DNA of 22,500 nt from Anaeromyces robustus (GCA_002104895.1 MCFG01000391.1:1-22500); one strand, 5' to 3'; shown: positions 10,638-22,100, numbered from the stretch's first letter. Translations and numbers: made by a program. Notes: generated by a model not told the origin, from the letters alone.

Positions 10638-11984
10638 ATTAATTAATTAAAATTATATTATGTATACATAAAAAATGAAATGAAAAAGAAAAGAAGAAGA
10701 AAAACAAAAGGTGAAAAAAAAATGTATATATATTTATAATTTTACAACTTTATGGAAAACAACAAAATTTATTTTTTCATTATATATAAAAATACTCACA
10801 AAAAAAAAAAAAAAAAAAAAAAAGCGTAAACATCAACAGTCAATAATAAAAAAAAAAAAAAAAAAAAAAAAACCTTTGGAATTGTTTTTTATTTTTTATA
10901 TATGATATTTTTTTTTATATTTTTTTAAATATATAATTTATAAAATATAGAGTTTTATTCAACAAAACAAAAATTAAAAAAGGAAGAAAAAAAAATTATG
11001 ATAATAAAATATATATTTAATTAATATTATTTATTTTTTTTATATATATTCAACATATTTATATATATAATAAAATATATAGAAAATTATAATTATATAT
11101 ATTTATTAAGTTAATAATTATTTTTTTATATAAACTCTCATAAACAAATTTATATATATATAAATTTTTTTTTTTTTATTTTAACATTAATTCATATAGT
11201 AGTAGTATAAAAATTATTTAGTTAATATAAAAAATATATTAACAAAAAAAAAAAAAATATGGATACATAATAAAAATCATTAACCTTATAAATTTATATA
11301 AGTTATATATAATATATAAGTATTTTAAATAGTTTTTATTTTTCTTTTATTTCTCTCACACCCTCTTTATTTTTATTTTAATACTCAAATTAAAATATTT
11401 TACCTTGATTTTAATTTTTTTTTCTTTTATTTAATAATTTTAATAATTATTATTATTATGATAATTTAATATTAATATTTATTAATATTTATTTAGAAGG
11501 TATACTAAAAATTATTAAAAAATTAAATATATATATATAGTATATATTTATATATTTATAATTATTTATTTATTTAAATTTAGTTTTTTATTTTGTTTTA
11601 TTTATTAAGTATTTTTATTATTTTTTTATATAGGATTACATCTATATAATCTTTAAATATAGAATTTTTTTTTTTCTTTTTAGAAAAAAAAATTAATTAA
11701 TAATATATTTGTTAATATTATTATTATTATTTTTTTTTTTTTTAAATAGAAAATAAAAAATATTTCAACAATAACAAAACAATAGCAATAATAATAATAA
11801 TAATAATAATAAAATAAAATAAAAAAATAAAAATAAAAATCTATTATTTATTTTATTTATTTAATTATAGTTTCATCATATATATATATATCTTTCATAT
11901 GAGATTTATTTCAATTTTATAATTGGTTTATTTTTTTAATACCATCTTTTTTCAGTATTGTCAATAATAGTAATATTTTAGAAA

Positions 11985-12680
11985 ACTAAGAATGAGACTA
12001 AAAAAGAAAACGAAAAAAAAGAAAGAAAAAAAAAATAAAAATGGCAACCTTGAAATAAAGAAAGAAAGAACAAAAGAATGAAAAGAGAATATATATATAT
12101 GATATATGTAATGAAAAAAATAATAATAAGAAGAGATTAAAATAAAACAATATAAAAATAAAAAAGAAAAATTAAAAAAAAAAAAAAAAAAAATTAAATA
12201 AATAAAATAAATATAATTATAACAGAATAATAGTGAAGTAAGACTTTATATCATAAAAATATAAATATAAATATAAATATAAATGTATATATATATATAT
12301 ATATATATATTAAAAGAAAAAAAATGCAATTACATTTAGAATATTAATATTGATGTGGATTATCAATAATAATAATTTAATTTATAAAGATGAGGAAAAA
12401 AAAATATGGACGAGTAGAAAAGAAATAATGAAAAAAAAAAAAAAAATCAAAAAAAATGTTTGTTAAGTGAAATAAAATAAAAAGAAAAAAAAGTTCATAT
12501 AAAGAATAAAGAGAGAGAATTAAGAGAAAGAAAGTAATAATAATAATAATAATAATAATATATAATTAAGCAAGTGATATATGACATTAATGGATATGAC
12601 AAAGAAATTACTTTAACAAAAGAAAAAATATATAAAAAAAAATTATATATATATAAAGAAGTACAAGAAGAATTTTTTTT
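11985..12680 (+). repeat. Purine-rich (A/G) low-complexity tract
   Basis: The + strand here is dominated by A with interspersed G (GAAA, AGAGA and GAAAG motifs) and has few C or T apart from short AT runs. It includes an AAATAT-type repeat at about 12256-12283, a TA run at 12286-12311 and an AAT run at about 12535-12560. No open frame with a plausible protein composition crosses it. Confidence 0.7.
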
Positions 12681-13253
12681 ATGTAATAATTAAGATATTT
12701 TTTTTTTTTTTTGGTGATGTTGATTCAAAAAAATGAATATTAATTTAAAAATAAAAATAATGATTTTTTCATTTGAAATGATTATAATATTAATGTTTTA
12801 ATCTATATTCTTTTTATATAATAATATCAACTTTACCCAAGCAAAAAAAAATTAAAAATCAAAGATGAATGCAAGAATAAAATAGAAAATAAAAAATTAA
12901 AAACCAATAAAAATAAAACAAACAACTTAAAAAAAAAAATAATAAAATTAATAAAATAAAATGAAATAATAAGTAATAAAATAAAAACATAATAATCCCT
13001 TAATACTATAATCATTAACATTAAAATAAAATAAAATAAAATAAAAAATAATAATCTTTTAATCAAAAGTCATTAAAAATAAACATATTAAAATAAATTT
13101 ATTAAAAAAATAAAATAAAAAAAAATATATATATATAAATTACAAATTAAAAAAATTAAATAAAAAAATATATCAATAATAATTAAAAACACATATTAAA
13201 ATATATATAATAAAAAATAACTAGTATGTTAATCAAGTATTATCGTTATCAAG

Positions 13254-13280
13254 TTTTTTTTTTTTTTTAAAAAAAAAAAA
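13254..13280. repeat. T-run/A-run inverted homopolymer junction
   Basis: Fifteen T directly followed by twelve A, which could form a hairpin in RNA or single-stranded DNA. Similar T-to-A or A-to-T junctions occur at about 14331-14353 and 20782-20802. Confidence 0.8.
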
Positions 13281-14359
13281 GGTATTAAGATTAAAAAAAT
13301 AGAAATATATCCAAAAAAAAAATAATGGTTTTCTATTCTTTTTTCTTTTTAATCTTTCCATTTTTTTTATATATATATATTATTTATTATTTAAAAATAT
13401 AAATATTTTTAACAATAAAAATCATTTCATAAAATCATTTTATATCAATAAAATAAAAATATATAATTATAATAACAATAATACTAAATTATTAATAAAT
13501 AATTCAGATAATTAAATTAATCAAATTAAATCAACAAACCAACAATCCAACAAACAAATATAAAGAATTATTAAAATTAAAATAAAAATATTAATAAAAT
13601 AAAAAGTATTTAAAAGAAACTTAAAAATAAATAAATAAATAAAATACTTTTAAAATAAAAATAAAAAATAATAAAAAATAAATAAAAAATATAATAATAA
13701 AAATAAGAAAATCTTTTTTTTTTGTATTTTTATAAAAGTATTTTTTTCTTTTTTTTTTTCTAAATTGTACATTTTTGTGTAACATTTTATTATTCTGATT
13801 AATAATTATTTCTTTTTTTTTTATATATATAGTTATAATTTATTTGTTTTTATAATAATTAATGAAACTAAAATATAATATATATGTTATTTTATTATAT
13901 TGTATTATAAGTAGTAAGTTATCAAAAATTTTATTAGTATATGAAATTACATCAACATTTCTTTTATATATATATATATATTAAATCCCCTTCCATTTAC
14001 ATACAAATATTATTCTGTTTTTAAACACTTTAAAAGAATTCTAATAAATTTTAATAAAAAATGTAAAATTTTTTTTTCGGTATATCTAGAGCCTCTCCAC
14101 ATCTACATATTGTTCATTTATTAATTTATTCATATATTCTCAAATTATTCTTTTTTTTTTTTTTTTTCCAATCTTTAGCTCTTTCATTTTCAATATTACA
14201 GCACAACAAAACATATTATTATATCTTATAATAATAATAATAATAATTTTTTTAATAATATTTAAAATAAAATGGTGATAAACATTTTTTTTTAAATATA
14301 TATATAACATACTTTTATTTTTTTTTTTTTTTCTTTTTTTTTTAAAAAAAAAAGTAGTA

Positions 14360-14390
<31 letters not shown>

Positions 14391-14699
14391 TAAAATACAT
14401 TATTTTTATAATAAATGAATAAATGAATAAAAAATTAATAAATATGGAAAAATTATATTTTATTTAATTTTTTTTTTTTTTTTTTTTCATTGTCCCATTG
14501 TCCATCCATTTAAAGTTGATTTAATAAATTTTTATTTATTAAAAAATAATAAAATTATAATAAAATAAACTTGCTTTAATATAATATATCATATATTATT
14601 ATTTAAATAAAAAAAAGTAATTTAAATGCTTAGCAAAATTTTAGAAAATTTAATTAACAATTAAAAAAAAAAAAAAAAAAAAACAGATTGATTAATAAA

Positions 14700-14741
14700 A
14701 CATATACATGATAAACTAGAACATATACATGATAAACTAGA
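14700..14741. repeat. Perfect 21-bp tandem duplication
   Basis: Two identical adjacent 21-bp units (14700-14720 and 14721-14741), each containing ATACATGATAAACTAG. The unit has several G and C bases and is not a simple microsatellite, so this looks like a recent local duplication. It lies about 420 bp upstream of the primase start codon. Confidence 0.95.
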
Positions 14742-15008
14742 AATTAAAAATAAATATTGATTCTATTTAATTATTATATTAATGTTTTGTTTAAATTGAT
14801 TTTTTAATTATACCTTTTTTTATTTTTTTCAATTATCCATAATTTAATTTTATTTTAATTTAATATATTATATAAATATAAATTAATAAATTACTTTTTT
14901 TTTTGTTAGCATTTTTAGAAATATATTTTCAAAATAATAATATCTATCTATTTCAAAAATTATATATTTTAAAAAATTAATTTAATTGTATATATATCAT
15001 TTATTCAC

Positions 15009-15016
15009 TATAAATA
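15009..15016 (+). promoter_or_regulatory. Candidate TATA box upstream of the primase gene
   Basis: TATAAATA preceded by CAC, about 142 bp upstream of the ATG. It matches the TATA consensus, but similar strings arise by chance in this DNA, so support is weak. Confidence 0.2.
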
Positions 15017-15157
15017 CATTTCTTTAATAACATAAAATCAAATAAAATTATTTATATATATTAAAATATTTATATACATAAAATAACACAATAATTTAAA
15101 AACAAAAATAAAAAATAAAAATAAAAATAAAATCATATATTATATATATATATAAAA

Positions 15158-15813
15158 ATGAAACGTGCGGGAGTAATAATTAATAGTCAACGACAATATG
15201 ATTCTTTATCTCAATATCCATATATTTTTAATTTTTATAAAGAATTTCCTCAAGAAGAAATTGGCATAACGGAATTTGAAACTTTTGCTTTAGATCGTTT
15301 AAATCTCTTAAAAGATATTGAAAATGCTTCTCTTAGTTCTAATGGCAAATCTTTAGTAGAAAATTCTAAACTTTATGAACTTATGAAAAAATATCTACCT
15401 TTAAATACTATAGGTGATGGTGCTAAAATGTCATTAGAAGATTTATTTTATCAAAGACGTAAAGATTATTTAAGTCATTATATTTTAAAACTTGCTTATT
15501 GTTCTACTGAACAATTAAGAATTTGGTTTATTAAACAGGAAAGTGACCTTTTTCGTTTACGTTGGCATAGATGTAAAGATCAAAACATGAAAAAAGAATT
15601 TATTAAAAGTTTAAATTTAAATATGACAGAACTTTCTGGAGAAGAAAAAGAAGAACTAAAAGAAGAACTTTTAGAAACTTCATATCTAGATAATAACTTT
15701 AAGAATAAAGATCAATATATTCAAGCATTTGAAAGTGATACCTATTATAAGGTAATAATTTTATTTTTATTCTTTTTTTTTTTTTATTTTTTATTTTTTA
15801 TTTCTATAACATA

Positions 15814-15846
<33 letters not shown>

Positions 15847-17068
15847 TCATTATTATGATATACAAGTTAAACATAAATAGTAAAGTTTATTTTTGAAACA
15901 ATAATATAAAAATTAATGTAAAGAAAAAATAATAAAAAAAGAAGGAAAAGAATTAAATATTAAAATTTGATATTGATAAATATATTAATTATTTTGAAAC
16001 ATACAATAATTTAATAATATTAATTAATTAAATATATAAATTATCTTTGTTTTTTATTTTTTATATAAATTTTAAAAATTAATTATATATACTAAAATTT
16101 CATGTATATTATATATATATATATTACTTTTAATTTTTATATTATTATATACTTTAAAAATATATCAAAAAAAAAAAAAAACAAAGATACCATTTGAACA
16201 AGTAACTGATCTTGTACAACAGCGTAAAATTTATATAAAAGGTGGTGTAGCTTATTTACCATCAAAAGAACAGATTTCTTTACTTCTTAATCAATATAAA
16301 GAAAATTTAAATAAATCTATGGAAAAAATGTCTCAAAATTTGACAAAAAAGGAAGATGATGAACGTATAGATCCTTTAATTATTAATCTTTCACAACAAT
16401 ATGTTGAAGATGATTATATTCTTTCAAATGGAAATGATATTAAATATCAAGAGATTCCAGGTCTTGTACGTTATTTCCCACTTTGTATGAAAAATTTACA
16501 TGAACATTTAACATTTGATAATCATTTAAGACATGGTGGTAGAATGCAATATGGTTTATTTTTAAAAGGTATTGGTGTATCTATGGATGAATCTTTAAAA
16601 TTTTGGAGAAAAATGTTTAATAAAATGACGGATGATCAATTTCAAAAAGGTTATGCTTATAATATTCGTCATAGTTATGGTAAAGAAGGTAAACGTACTA
16701 ATTATAGTCCTTATAGTTGTTCTAAAATTATTATGGGAAATGCTCCTTCAACAGGTGATCATCATGGTTGTCCATTTAGACATGCTTCATTGGATACCCT
16801 TACAAAAATGTTAAGAAAATCAAATATAAAAGAAAATCATGTTACTGAAATTTGTAATTATGCTAAGGAACATCATTATCAATTAGCTTGTACTAAAATG
16901 TTAGAATATGTTAGTGGTATAAATAATGAATATCTTGAAAATATTAATCATCCTAATAGATATTTTGATCAATGTTATCCAAATAGTGAATATAATAAAA
17001 ATAAAAAATTAAATTCAACGAATCAACAAGATAAACAAATGGATGATTTAATGGATTCCTCATATTAA
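15158..17068 (+). CDS. PRI2: DNA primase large subunit, two exons
   Basis: Regulatory large subunit of eukaryotic primase, which works with the small catalytic subunit and DNA polymerase alpha to make RNA-DNA primers in the nucleus. Exon 1 is 15158-15751 (198 codons) and exon 2 is 16187-17068. Joined in phase 0 they give 491 residues, close to human PRIM2 (509). The N-terminal half contains EFETFALDRLNLLK (about 39-52), RRKDYLSHYILKLAYC and RIWFIKQESDLFRLRW, as in PRIM2. Exon 2 opens with IPFEQVTDLV...RKIYIKGGVAYLP. The C-terminal domain carries HHLRHGGRMQYGLFLKGIG-like sequence (here NHLRHGGRMQYGLFLKGIG, 310-328), YNIRHSYGKEGKRT and HHGCPFRH. The four 4Fe-4S cysteines are C298, C376, C393 and C433. 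Their spacing (78, 17, 40) is almost that of human C287, C367, C384 and C424 (80, 17, 40). The start aligns with the expected N-terminus. A short Asn/Lys-rich tail follows the conserved part. Confidence 0.97.
15752..16186 (+). other. Spliceosomal intron of the primase gene
   Basis: A 435-bp GT-AG intron. The donor is AAG/GTAATA at 15751/15752 and the acceptor is ACAAAG, with AG at 16185-16186. It falls between codons (phase 0), just before the conserved IPFEQV motif. Both exon ends match the primase family, so the splice sites are well supported. A TACTAAA string at 16090-16096 is a candidate branch point, although about 90 bases from the acceptor. The intron is far more AT-rich than the exons and holds an AT run at about 15814-15838. 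Retaining it would add 21 codons and stop before the iron-sulfur domain. Confidence 0.93.
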
Positions 17069-17608
17069 TTAAAAAAAATTAAAATAAAAAAAAAAAAAAA
17101 AATAAAATAAAATAAGATAAAAAATAGGAAAAAAAAATAAAAATAAAAATAAAAATAATAAAAAACAATAATTAAAACTTTTTTATATTATAATATATAT
17201 ATATATATTTTTCCTATTTTCCTATTTTATTATTATTATTTTTATTAATAAATATAACGTTTAAAATATCTTTTCTTATTTTAATTCTTAAAGAATTCTA
17301 TTATTTAATTTTTTATTTATTTAACATTAAACTATAATGTATTTATATCTAAATAAAATATTTTAATTGTAGAAAAATAAAATAAAATAAAATAAAATAT
17401 AAATAATTCGATAAATAATCATATAAATAATATATGTGATATATCTATCTATCTTGTAATATTTGATATCCTAAAAAAAAGAATATAATCGAATTTATTT
17501 TTTTAAGTAATGTAATAAAGCAACCAAATGAATCCATTTGAACATATCCTGATCAATAACAATAAAAATATTTTATATATTATATAATAAATAATAAATA
17601 GATAATAG

Positions 17609-17649
17609 ATAATTAACATACATTTATAATATAAATGTATGTTAATTAT
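17609..17649. repeat. 41-nt near-perfect palindrome
   Basis: A 20-bp left arm (17609-17628) is exactly complementary to a 20-bp right arm (17630-17649) around a single central base. The arms contain AACATACATT and its complement, so this is not a plain AT repeat. It could extrude as a cruciform or fold as an RNA hairpin. It lies about 28 bp before the ATTT microsatellite and 541 bp after the primase stop codon. Confidence 0.95.
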
Positions 17650-17667
17650 TTAATAATTTTTATATCT

Positions 17668-17841
<174 letters not shown>

Positions 17842-18577
17842 TGTATTTCCTATGGATATAATTATATGTATAAATTTAAAAAAATAAAAAGGTTGGTGTA
17901 ATTAAAAATTTTTTATTGTATTAAGTACAAACAATTTTTTAATTATGAATAAATCTTACATAAAACATTTATTTACAATTAATTATTTAACATTTAACAT
18001 TATTATTAATAATTATGCTCTTTTTAATTTATTTTTTTTAATATTAAAGCATTCTTCATTTCATAATTGTATACAAAATTTAATTTAAATTATTATATCA
18101 TAGGGTTTATATTAATATATTTATATTGTAATATATTATTAATATATTTATTGTTACAAAATAATTTTCCATTCCAATAAATATAAAATTTTATTTAATA
18201 ATAAAAATATATCAATTAATTAATTATGACAATATATGTTTTAATATATATTAAATAGCTTCTTTTTTTTTTTGGGAATATAAAAACAACCCAAAGTATC
18301 TAAAAAAAATTAAAAAAAAAAAAAAAAAAAACTAAAACTTTATTTTTTAAAAAAAAAAACGATATTAAAATAATATATATATAAACACAAAATATTATAA
18401 ATAAATAATAATAATTAATAATTAGAAATTAAAATAACTAATTTACAATTATATAATTATATTTTTATATATAATAAAAATTAAAATTTACAAAAAAAAT
18501 TCAAAATAAAAAAAGTAATATATATCGAAATTTAATAGTAATTTAAACAAAATTTTTAAAAAAAAAAAGAAAAAAAA

Positions 18578-19993
18578 ATGGATTACAAGTCATTAGAAAC
18601 CAAAATTCTTGATAAACTTCAAAGAAATAAAAAATGTGATAAAGTTATTAAGGAAAATAATAAATTAATAAAAGAATATTTTATTGATGTTAAAGATTCA
18701 AGTATTTTGAAGGATTTCATTAATAAATTAAATGAAGTTATTTTAAATTCCAAAAAATATGGTGAAATTGAAAAATTTTTAAAACATCCAGCTATGACTC
18801 AAGTATTAGGAGCTTTCAGAGACAGTGATATTTTAATTAGAGCATTACAAAATAAAAATAAAAGTGTAGCAAAATGGCTTTTAACTATGAATGTTAATAC
18901 TAATGTACGTGATAAATTAGGAAGAACAGCATTAATGTATGCTTGTTCTTATTGGGAATTTGAATCTATTGCTGAAAAATTAGCAAAAGATAATCCTGAC
19001 TCAATTAATATTACTGATGAAGATGGTAATAATGCTTTATTCCACGCTGTTAAAATCAAAAATATTTTTGATAAATTGATTATTTATAAAACTAATATTA
19101 ATTATAGAAATAAAGATGGTGATACACTTTTCACTTATATTTGTAGATGTCATAAACCAAAATGTTTAAAAAGTTTATTCCAATATCATCCTAATGTTGA
19201 TTTAACGGTTGTCAATAATGATGAAAGAACAGGAGCTATGTATTTAGCAGAATCTGATAATTTTACAGAATTAAGAAGTTTTCATGCTGGAAAAAGAGAT
19301 ATAAATCTTGGATATAAAACTAAAAAAGGTGAAAATATTGTATCTCTTACGATTCAAAGATATTATGATCAATTTAAACATGGTATTGATGTAAGTACTA
19401 AAACTACAAGAGAAAAATTAGGTGGTTATGGAGGATCTGTATTTTATGATAGACAATTTAATAGAATTTATGATCAAGCTAAAAATATGGCTAGAACTAT
19501 TAATGCATTAATTGATATAGGTTGTGATTTTAATTGTCCAGTAGATGGTGATGGTAATACACCAATGATATTCTTTTTAACCATAAAAGATTATGTTTCT
19601 GCATTAAATCTTCTTCAACATTGTAAAGATTTAGATCTTAGTATATGTAATAAATATGGTATAAGTGCTTCTTATTTAGCTTCTATCTTAACCCCATCTG
19701 ATTTTGAATCAATAAATAATATTAAACATGATCTCTATATAGAAATTAATTATGATATTTTTGTAAAAGCTTTACATTCCAATAAAACTTATAAATCAGA
19801 TGATATTATTGAAATGAAAAAGGATATTATTTCACCTTATGAAGTACCAGAAAGAATTTTATCCCTTCAATCAGCACTTTCAGAAGGTTATTTCCATAGA
19901 GCAGGTGAAACCTCTGAACCCTATGATCCTGACTTCTTTAAATACATTAGTTTGGAATACCATCTTAAATTTGATTATGCTCCAAAGTTTTAA
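18578..19993 (+). CDS. Ankyrin-repeat protein, tandem copy 1
   Basis: Intronless gene for a 471-residue protein with no signal peptide or membrane segment, so probably cytosolic or nuclear. An N-terminal Lys/Asn-rich helical region (1-80) precedes ankyrin repeats. Fairly clear units are at about 84-111, 112-146 (DKLGRTALMYAC), 147-177 (EDGNNALFHAV) and 178-211 (KDGDTLFTYIC). A degenerate stretch follows at 212-310, then further units at about 324-357 (DGNTPMIFFL) and 358-385. The last 85 residues are not obviously repeats. Ankyrin repeats bind partner proteins; nothing shows which ones, and no catalytic domain is attached. The start is the first ATG after an A-rich leader. It is confirmed because the second copy at 22101 has the same start and first residues (MDYKSLETKI). 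Together the pair indicates a locally expanded gene family. Confidence 0.93.
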   Translation: MDYKSLETKILDKLQRNKKCDKVIKENNKLIKEYFIDVKDSSILKDFINKLNEVILNSKKYGEIEKFLKHPAMTQVLGAFRDSDILIRALQNKNKSVAKWLLTMNVNTNVRDKLGRTALMYACSYWEFESIAEKLAKDNPDSINITDEDGNNALFHAVKIKNIFDKLIIYKTNINYRNKDGDTLFTYICRCHKPKCLKSLFQYHPNVDLTVVNNDERTGAMYLAESDNFTELRSFHAGKRDINLGYKTKKGENIVSLTIQRYYDQFKHGIDVSTKTTREKLGGYGGSVFYDRQFNRIYDQAKNMARTINALIDIGCDFNCPVDGDGNTPMIFFLTIKDYVSALNLLQHCKDLDLSICNKYGISASYLASILTPSDFESINNIKHDLYIEINYDIFVKALHSNKTYKSDDIIEMKKDIISPYEVPERILSLQSALSEGYFHRAGETSEPYDPDFFKYISLEYHLKFDYAPKF

Positions 19994-20309
19994 AAAGAAT
20001 GAAAAAAATTTTCCTTTTTTTTTTTTTTCCTTATATATATTATTATATTATATTAAAAACAACAATAAAATAAAAAAAAATATATCCTTTTTTTTTTTTT
20101 TCAATCTTCATTTTTCAAAAATTTATTATATATTAGTAAATGAAATTAAAAGAATCTGACTTATTTGATTTTATAAGTTGTATTAATTTCTTAAATTTGA
20201 ACATTGTTAAAAAAAATAAAAAAAATAAAAAAAAAATAATAATAAAATAAAAGTAAAATAAAAAACAAAAAAAAATTAAAAAATAAAAAATAAAAAAATA
20301 AAAATAAAT

Positions 20310-20346
<37 letters not shown>

Positions 20347-21023
20347 TAAAATAATAAATAAATAAAAATAAAAAATTTCTATGATATCAAATTTATATAT
20401 ATATCTTTTTTTTTTATTTTGTCTTTAATATGTATATATACATTTATCAATATAATTTTTTTCTTCATAATTTATTTCCTTTTAATTTATTTAATATTTT
20501 TTCTTTTTAGTTTTAATAGTAAAAGAAAAAAAGAATTTTTTTTTTTTAGTTAATAAATAACTCTAATGACAACATATTATTATATATTCACATATTTTTT
20601 TCTTAAAGAAATAAAAAAATAATAAATAATAAGTTAATAAAAATATGATAATTTATAAAAAAATATTTAATATATATTTAATTAAATTTATATTAAAATT
20701 ATTCCTTTTTGTACTAATTGTAACAAACAATGACATTAACCTATATTATATTATATTATATTATATATATTATAATCAAATAAAAAAAAAAATTTTTTTT
20801 TTAATGTGAATATTGTTAATATAATATAAATTGAAATTTTGATATTTTTTTATTTTAATATTTAATGAAACAACATCAGCATATTAGCTAATGAAATATA
20901 AAAAAGTATATTAGATATATATTAAAAATATTTAAAATATATAAATTATCATGATACGAATAAATTATTATCTTAAAATATATATATAATATAATATAAA
21001 AATCTAGAACATTATATATAACA

Positions 21024-21049
21024 ATAATAGGTAAAACAGTACCTGTTAT
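21024..21049 (+). other. Short hairpin with 10-bp stem
   Basis: ATAATAGGTA (21024-21033) pairs with TACCTGTTAT (21040-21049) around a 6-base loop AAACAG, with one G-T wobble. The G/C pairs make it stand out from the AT palindromes of the spacer. No function is recognised. Confidence 0.6.
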
Positions 21050-21495
21050 ATAAGTTTTATTTTATATATAATTTTTCCTTTAAAAAACAATAATTAAAAA
21101 AAAAGTAAAAATAGAAGATCGATAGAAAATGATATAATGTTTTAATGTTTTAAAATTAGAATAATATAATAATATTAAAAAAGTTAGTTAATATATATAT
21201 ATATATATTAATATTAAAAATTACTTATTTTGTATTTTGTAAGATTAATAAATAAAAATAAATCACTCAATATTATCTAACTAAATCAAAACTTTTAAAT
21301 TGTTACAATTACAATATTATATATATATATATATATAAAAACTAGATATTTATCTTAAAACTGTTTAAATTATATCACAATAAATATCAATAGATAAATA
21401 ATGAAGCATTAAATACAATATATTGATAATTGACAGATTGATAATTTTATATTAAAACAATGTTGTTGTTTTTAAAATTTAAAAATTATAAAAAA

Positions 21496-21515
21496 GGCAG
21501 TAATAAATCACTGCC
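21496..21515 (+). other. Short GC-rich hairpin
   Basis: GGCAGT (21496-21501) and ACTGCC (21510-21515) are exact complements around an 8-base loop. The stem has four G-C pairs in a region with almost no G or C. It could be an RNA structure or a protein-binding inverted repeat; neither can be shown here. Confidence 0.6.
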
Positions 21516-21646
21516 AATTATATTATTAAATATCTTAAGTTTTTTTAAATTAATATATTAAAGATTATTTTATTGGTAATCAAATTCTGGTATATATTAA
21601 ATTTTAAAATTTTATATTATATTCTATATATTATTATTAAAAATTC

Positions 21647-21724
21647 TTTATTAAATAAAATTTTAAAATTACCTTTTATATTATTTTTATAATTTTTTAT
21701 TAAATAAAATTTTAAAATTACCTT
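21647..21724 (+). repeat. 29-bp direct repeat with 49-bp period
   Basis: An identical 29-bp sequence occurs at 21647-21675 and 21696-21724. Each copy contains TTAAATAAAATTTTAAAATT followed by ACCTT. A shorter, diverged relative lies just upstream at about 21595-21620. It looks like a small local satellite about 400 bp before the second ankyrin gene. Confidence 0.85.
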
Positions 21725-22100
21725 ATATATACTTTTATTAAAAAAAAATCATTTTGTACAACAATTAGATAATGGATTTATTAAATAAAAAAATTAAAAA
21801 TTGGTTATTTAATATTCTTTTTGTAACATTTTTATTACATAAATATTATTGTAAAACCTTTTGTATTTTATTCATTGAATACATAATTGTAACCCATTTA
21901 GAAGAAATAAAAAAAAAAAAATATATAAATACTTCAATAAATCCCATAAAAAAATTAAAAAATAAAAAAAAGAAAAACAAAAACAAAAAGAACAGAAAAA
22001 AAAATTAAAAAAAAACAAAATTATATTTTTATATTTTAAAATTTATATTTTAAAAAACCTTTATAATAACAATTAAATAATAATTAAAAAAAGAAAAAAA

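Larger units (their letters stand above)
10638..15157. other. Second long AT-rich spacer without recognisable genes
   Basis: About 4.5 kb between the F-box and primase genes. The left part is mixed AT with two poly(A) runs (about 10800-10823 and 10849-10872). From about 11985 to 13720 the + strand is mostly adenine with scattered G and few long T runs. From about 13720 to 14500 it becomes T-rich. Open frames at 10711-10905 (+), 12833-13066 (-) and 14140-14400 (-) encode only Lys, Ile and Phe runs. A less extreme patch near 14078-14130 has no tRNA fold or open frame that I can support. Confidence 0.7.
19994..22100. other. Spacer between the two ankyrin copies
   Basis: About 2.1 kb of AT-rich DNA between the stop of copy 1 and the start of copy 2. 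It has an A-rich block (about 20210-20375), an A11/T10 junction (20782-20802), two short hairpins with G and C in their stems (21024-21049, 21496-21515), TA runs (about 21190-21210, 21318-21338) and a 29-bp direct repeat. A 78-codon open frame at 21772-22008 has a hydrophobic start and a Lys/Asn tail typical of spurious frames here. I see no remnant of a third ankyrin copy. Confidence 0.7.

Noticed and set aside
12833-13066. 77-codon hydrophobic minus-strand frame
   Set aside because: It comes from an A-rich tract read in reverse and has spacer base composition.
14078-14130. Less AT-rich patch containing CTAGAGCCTCTCCACATCTAC, considered as part of a tRNA or other RNA gene
   Set aside because: I could not form a cloverleaf or find A and B box promoters, and the patch is only about 50 bases long.
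16632-16814. 60-codon + strand frame inside primase exon 2
   Set aside because: It is out of frame with the strongly conserved primase reading and is a shadow of it.
19839-20159. 106-codon + strand frame overlapping the end of ankyrin copy 1
   Set aside because: Its first half is the ankyrin gene in another frame, and the rest is T-rich spacer.
21772-22008. 78-codon + strand frame before ankyrin copy 2
   Set aside because: It has a hydrophobic start and a Lys/Asn tail from A-rich DNA, no similarity to the ankyrin N-terminus and spacer composition. It is the least unlikely of the small frames, but support is lacking.
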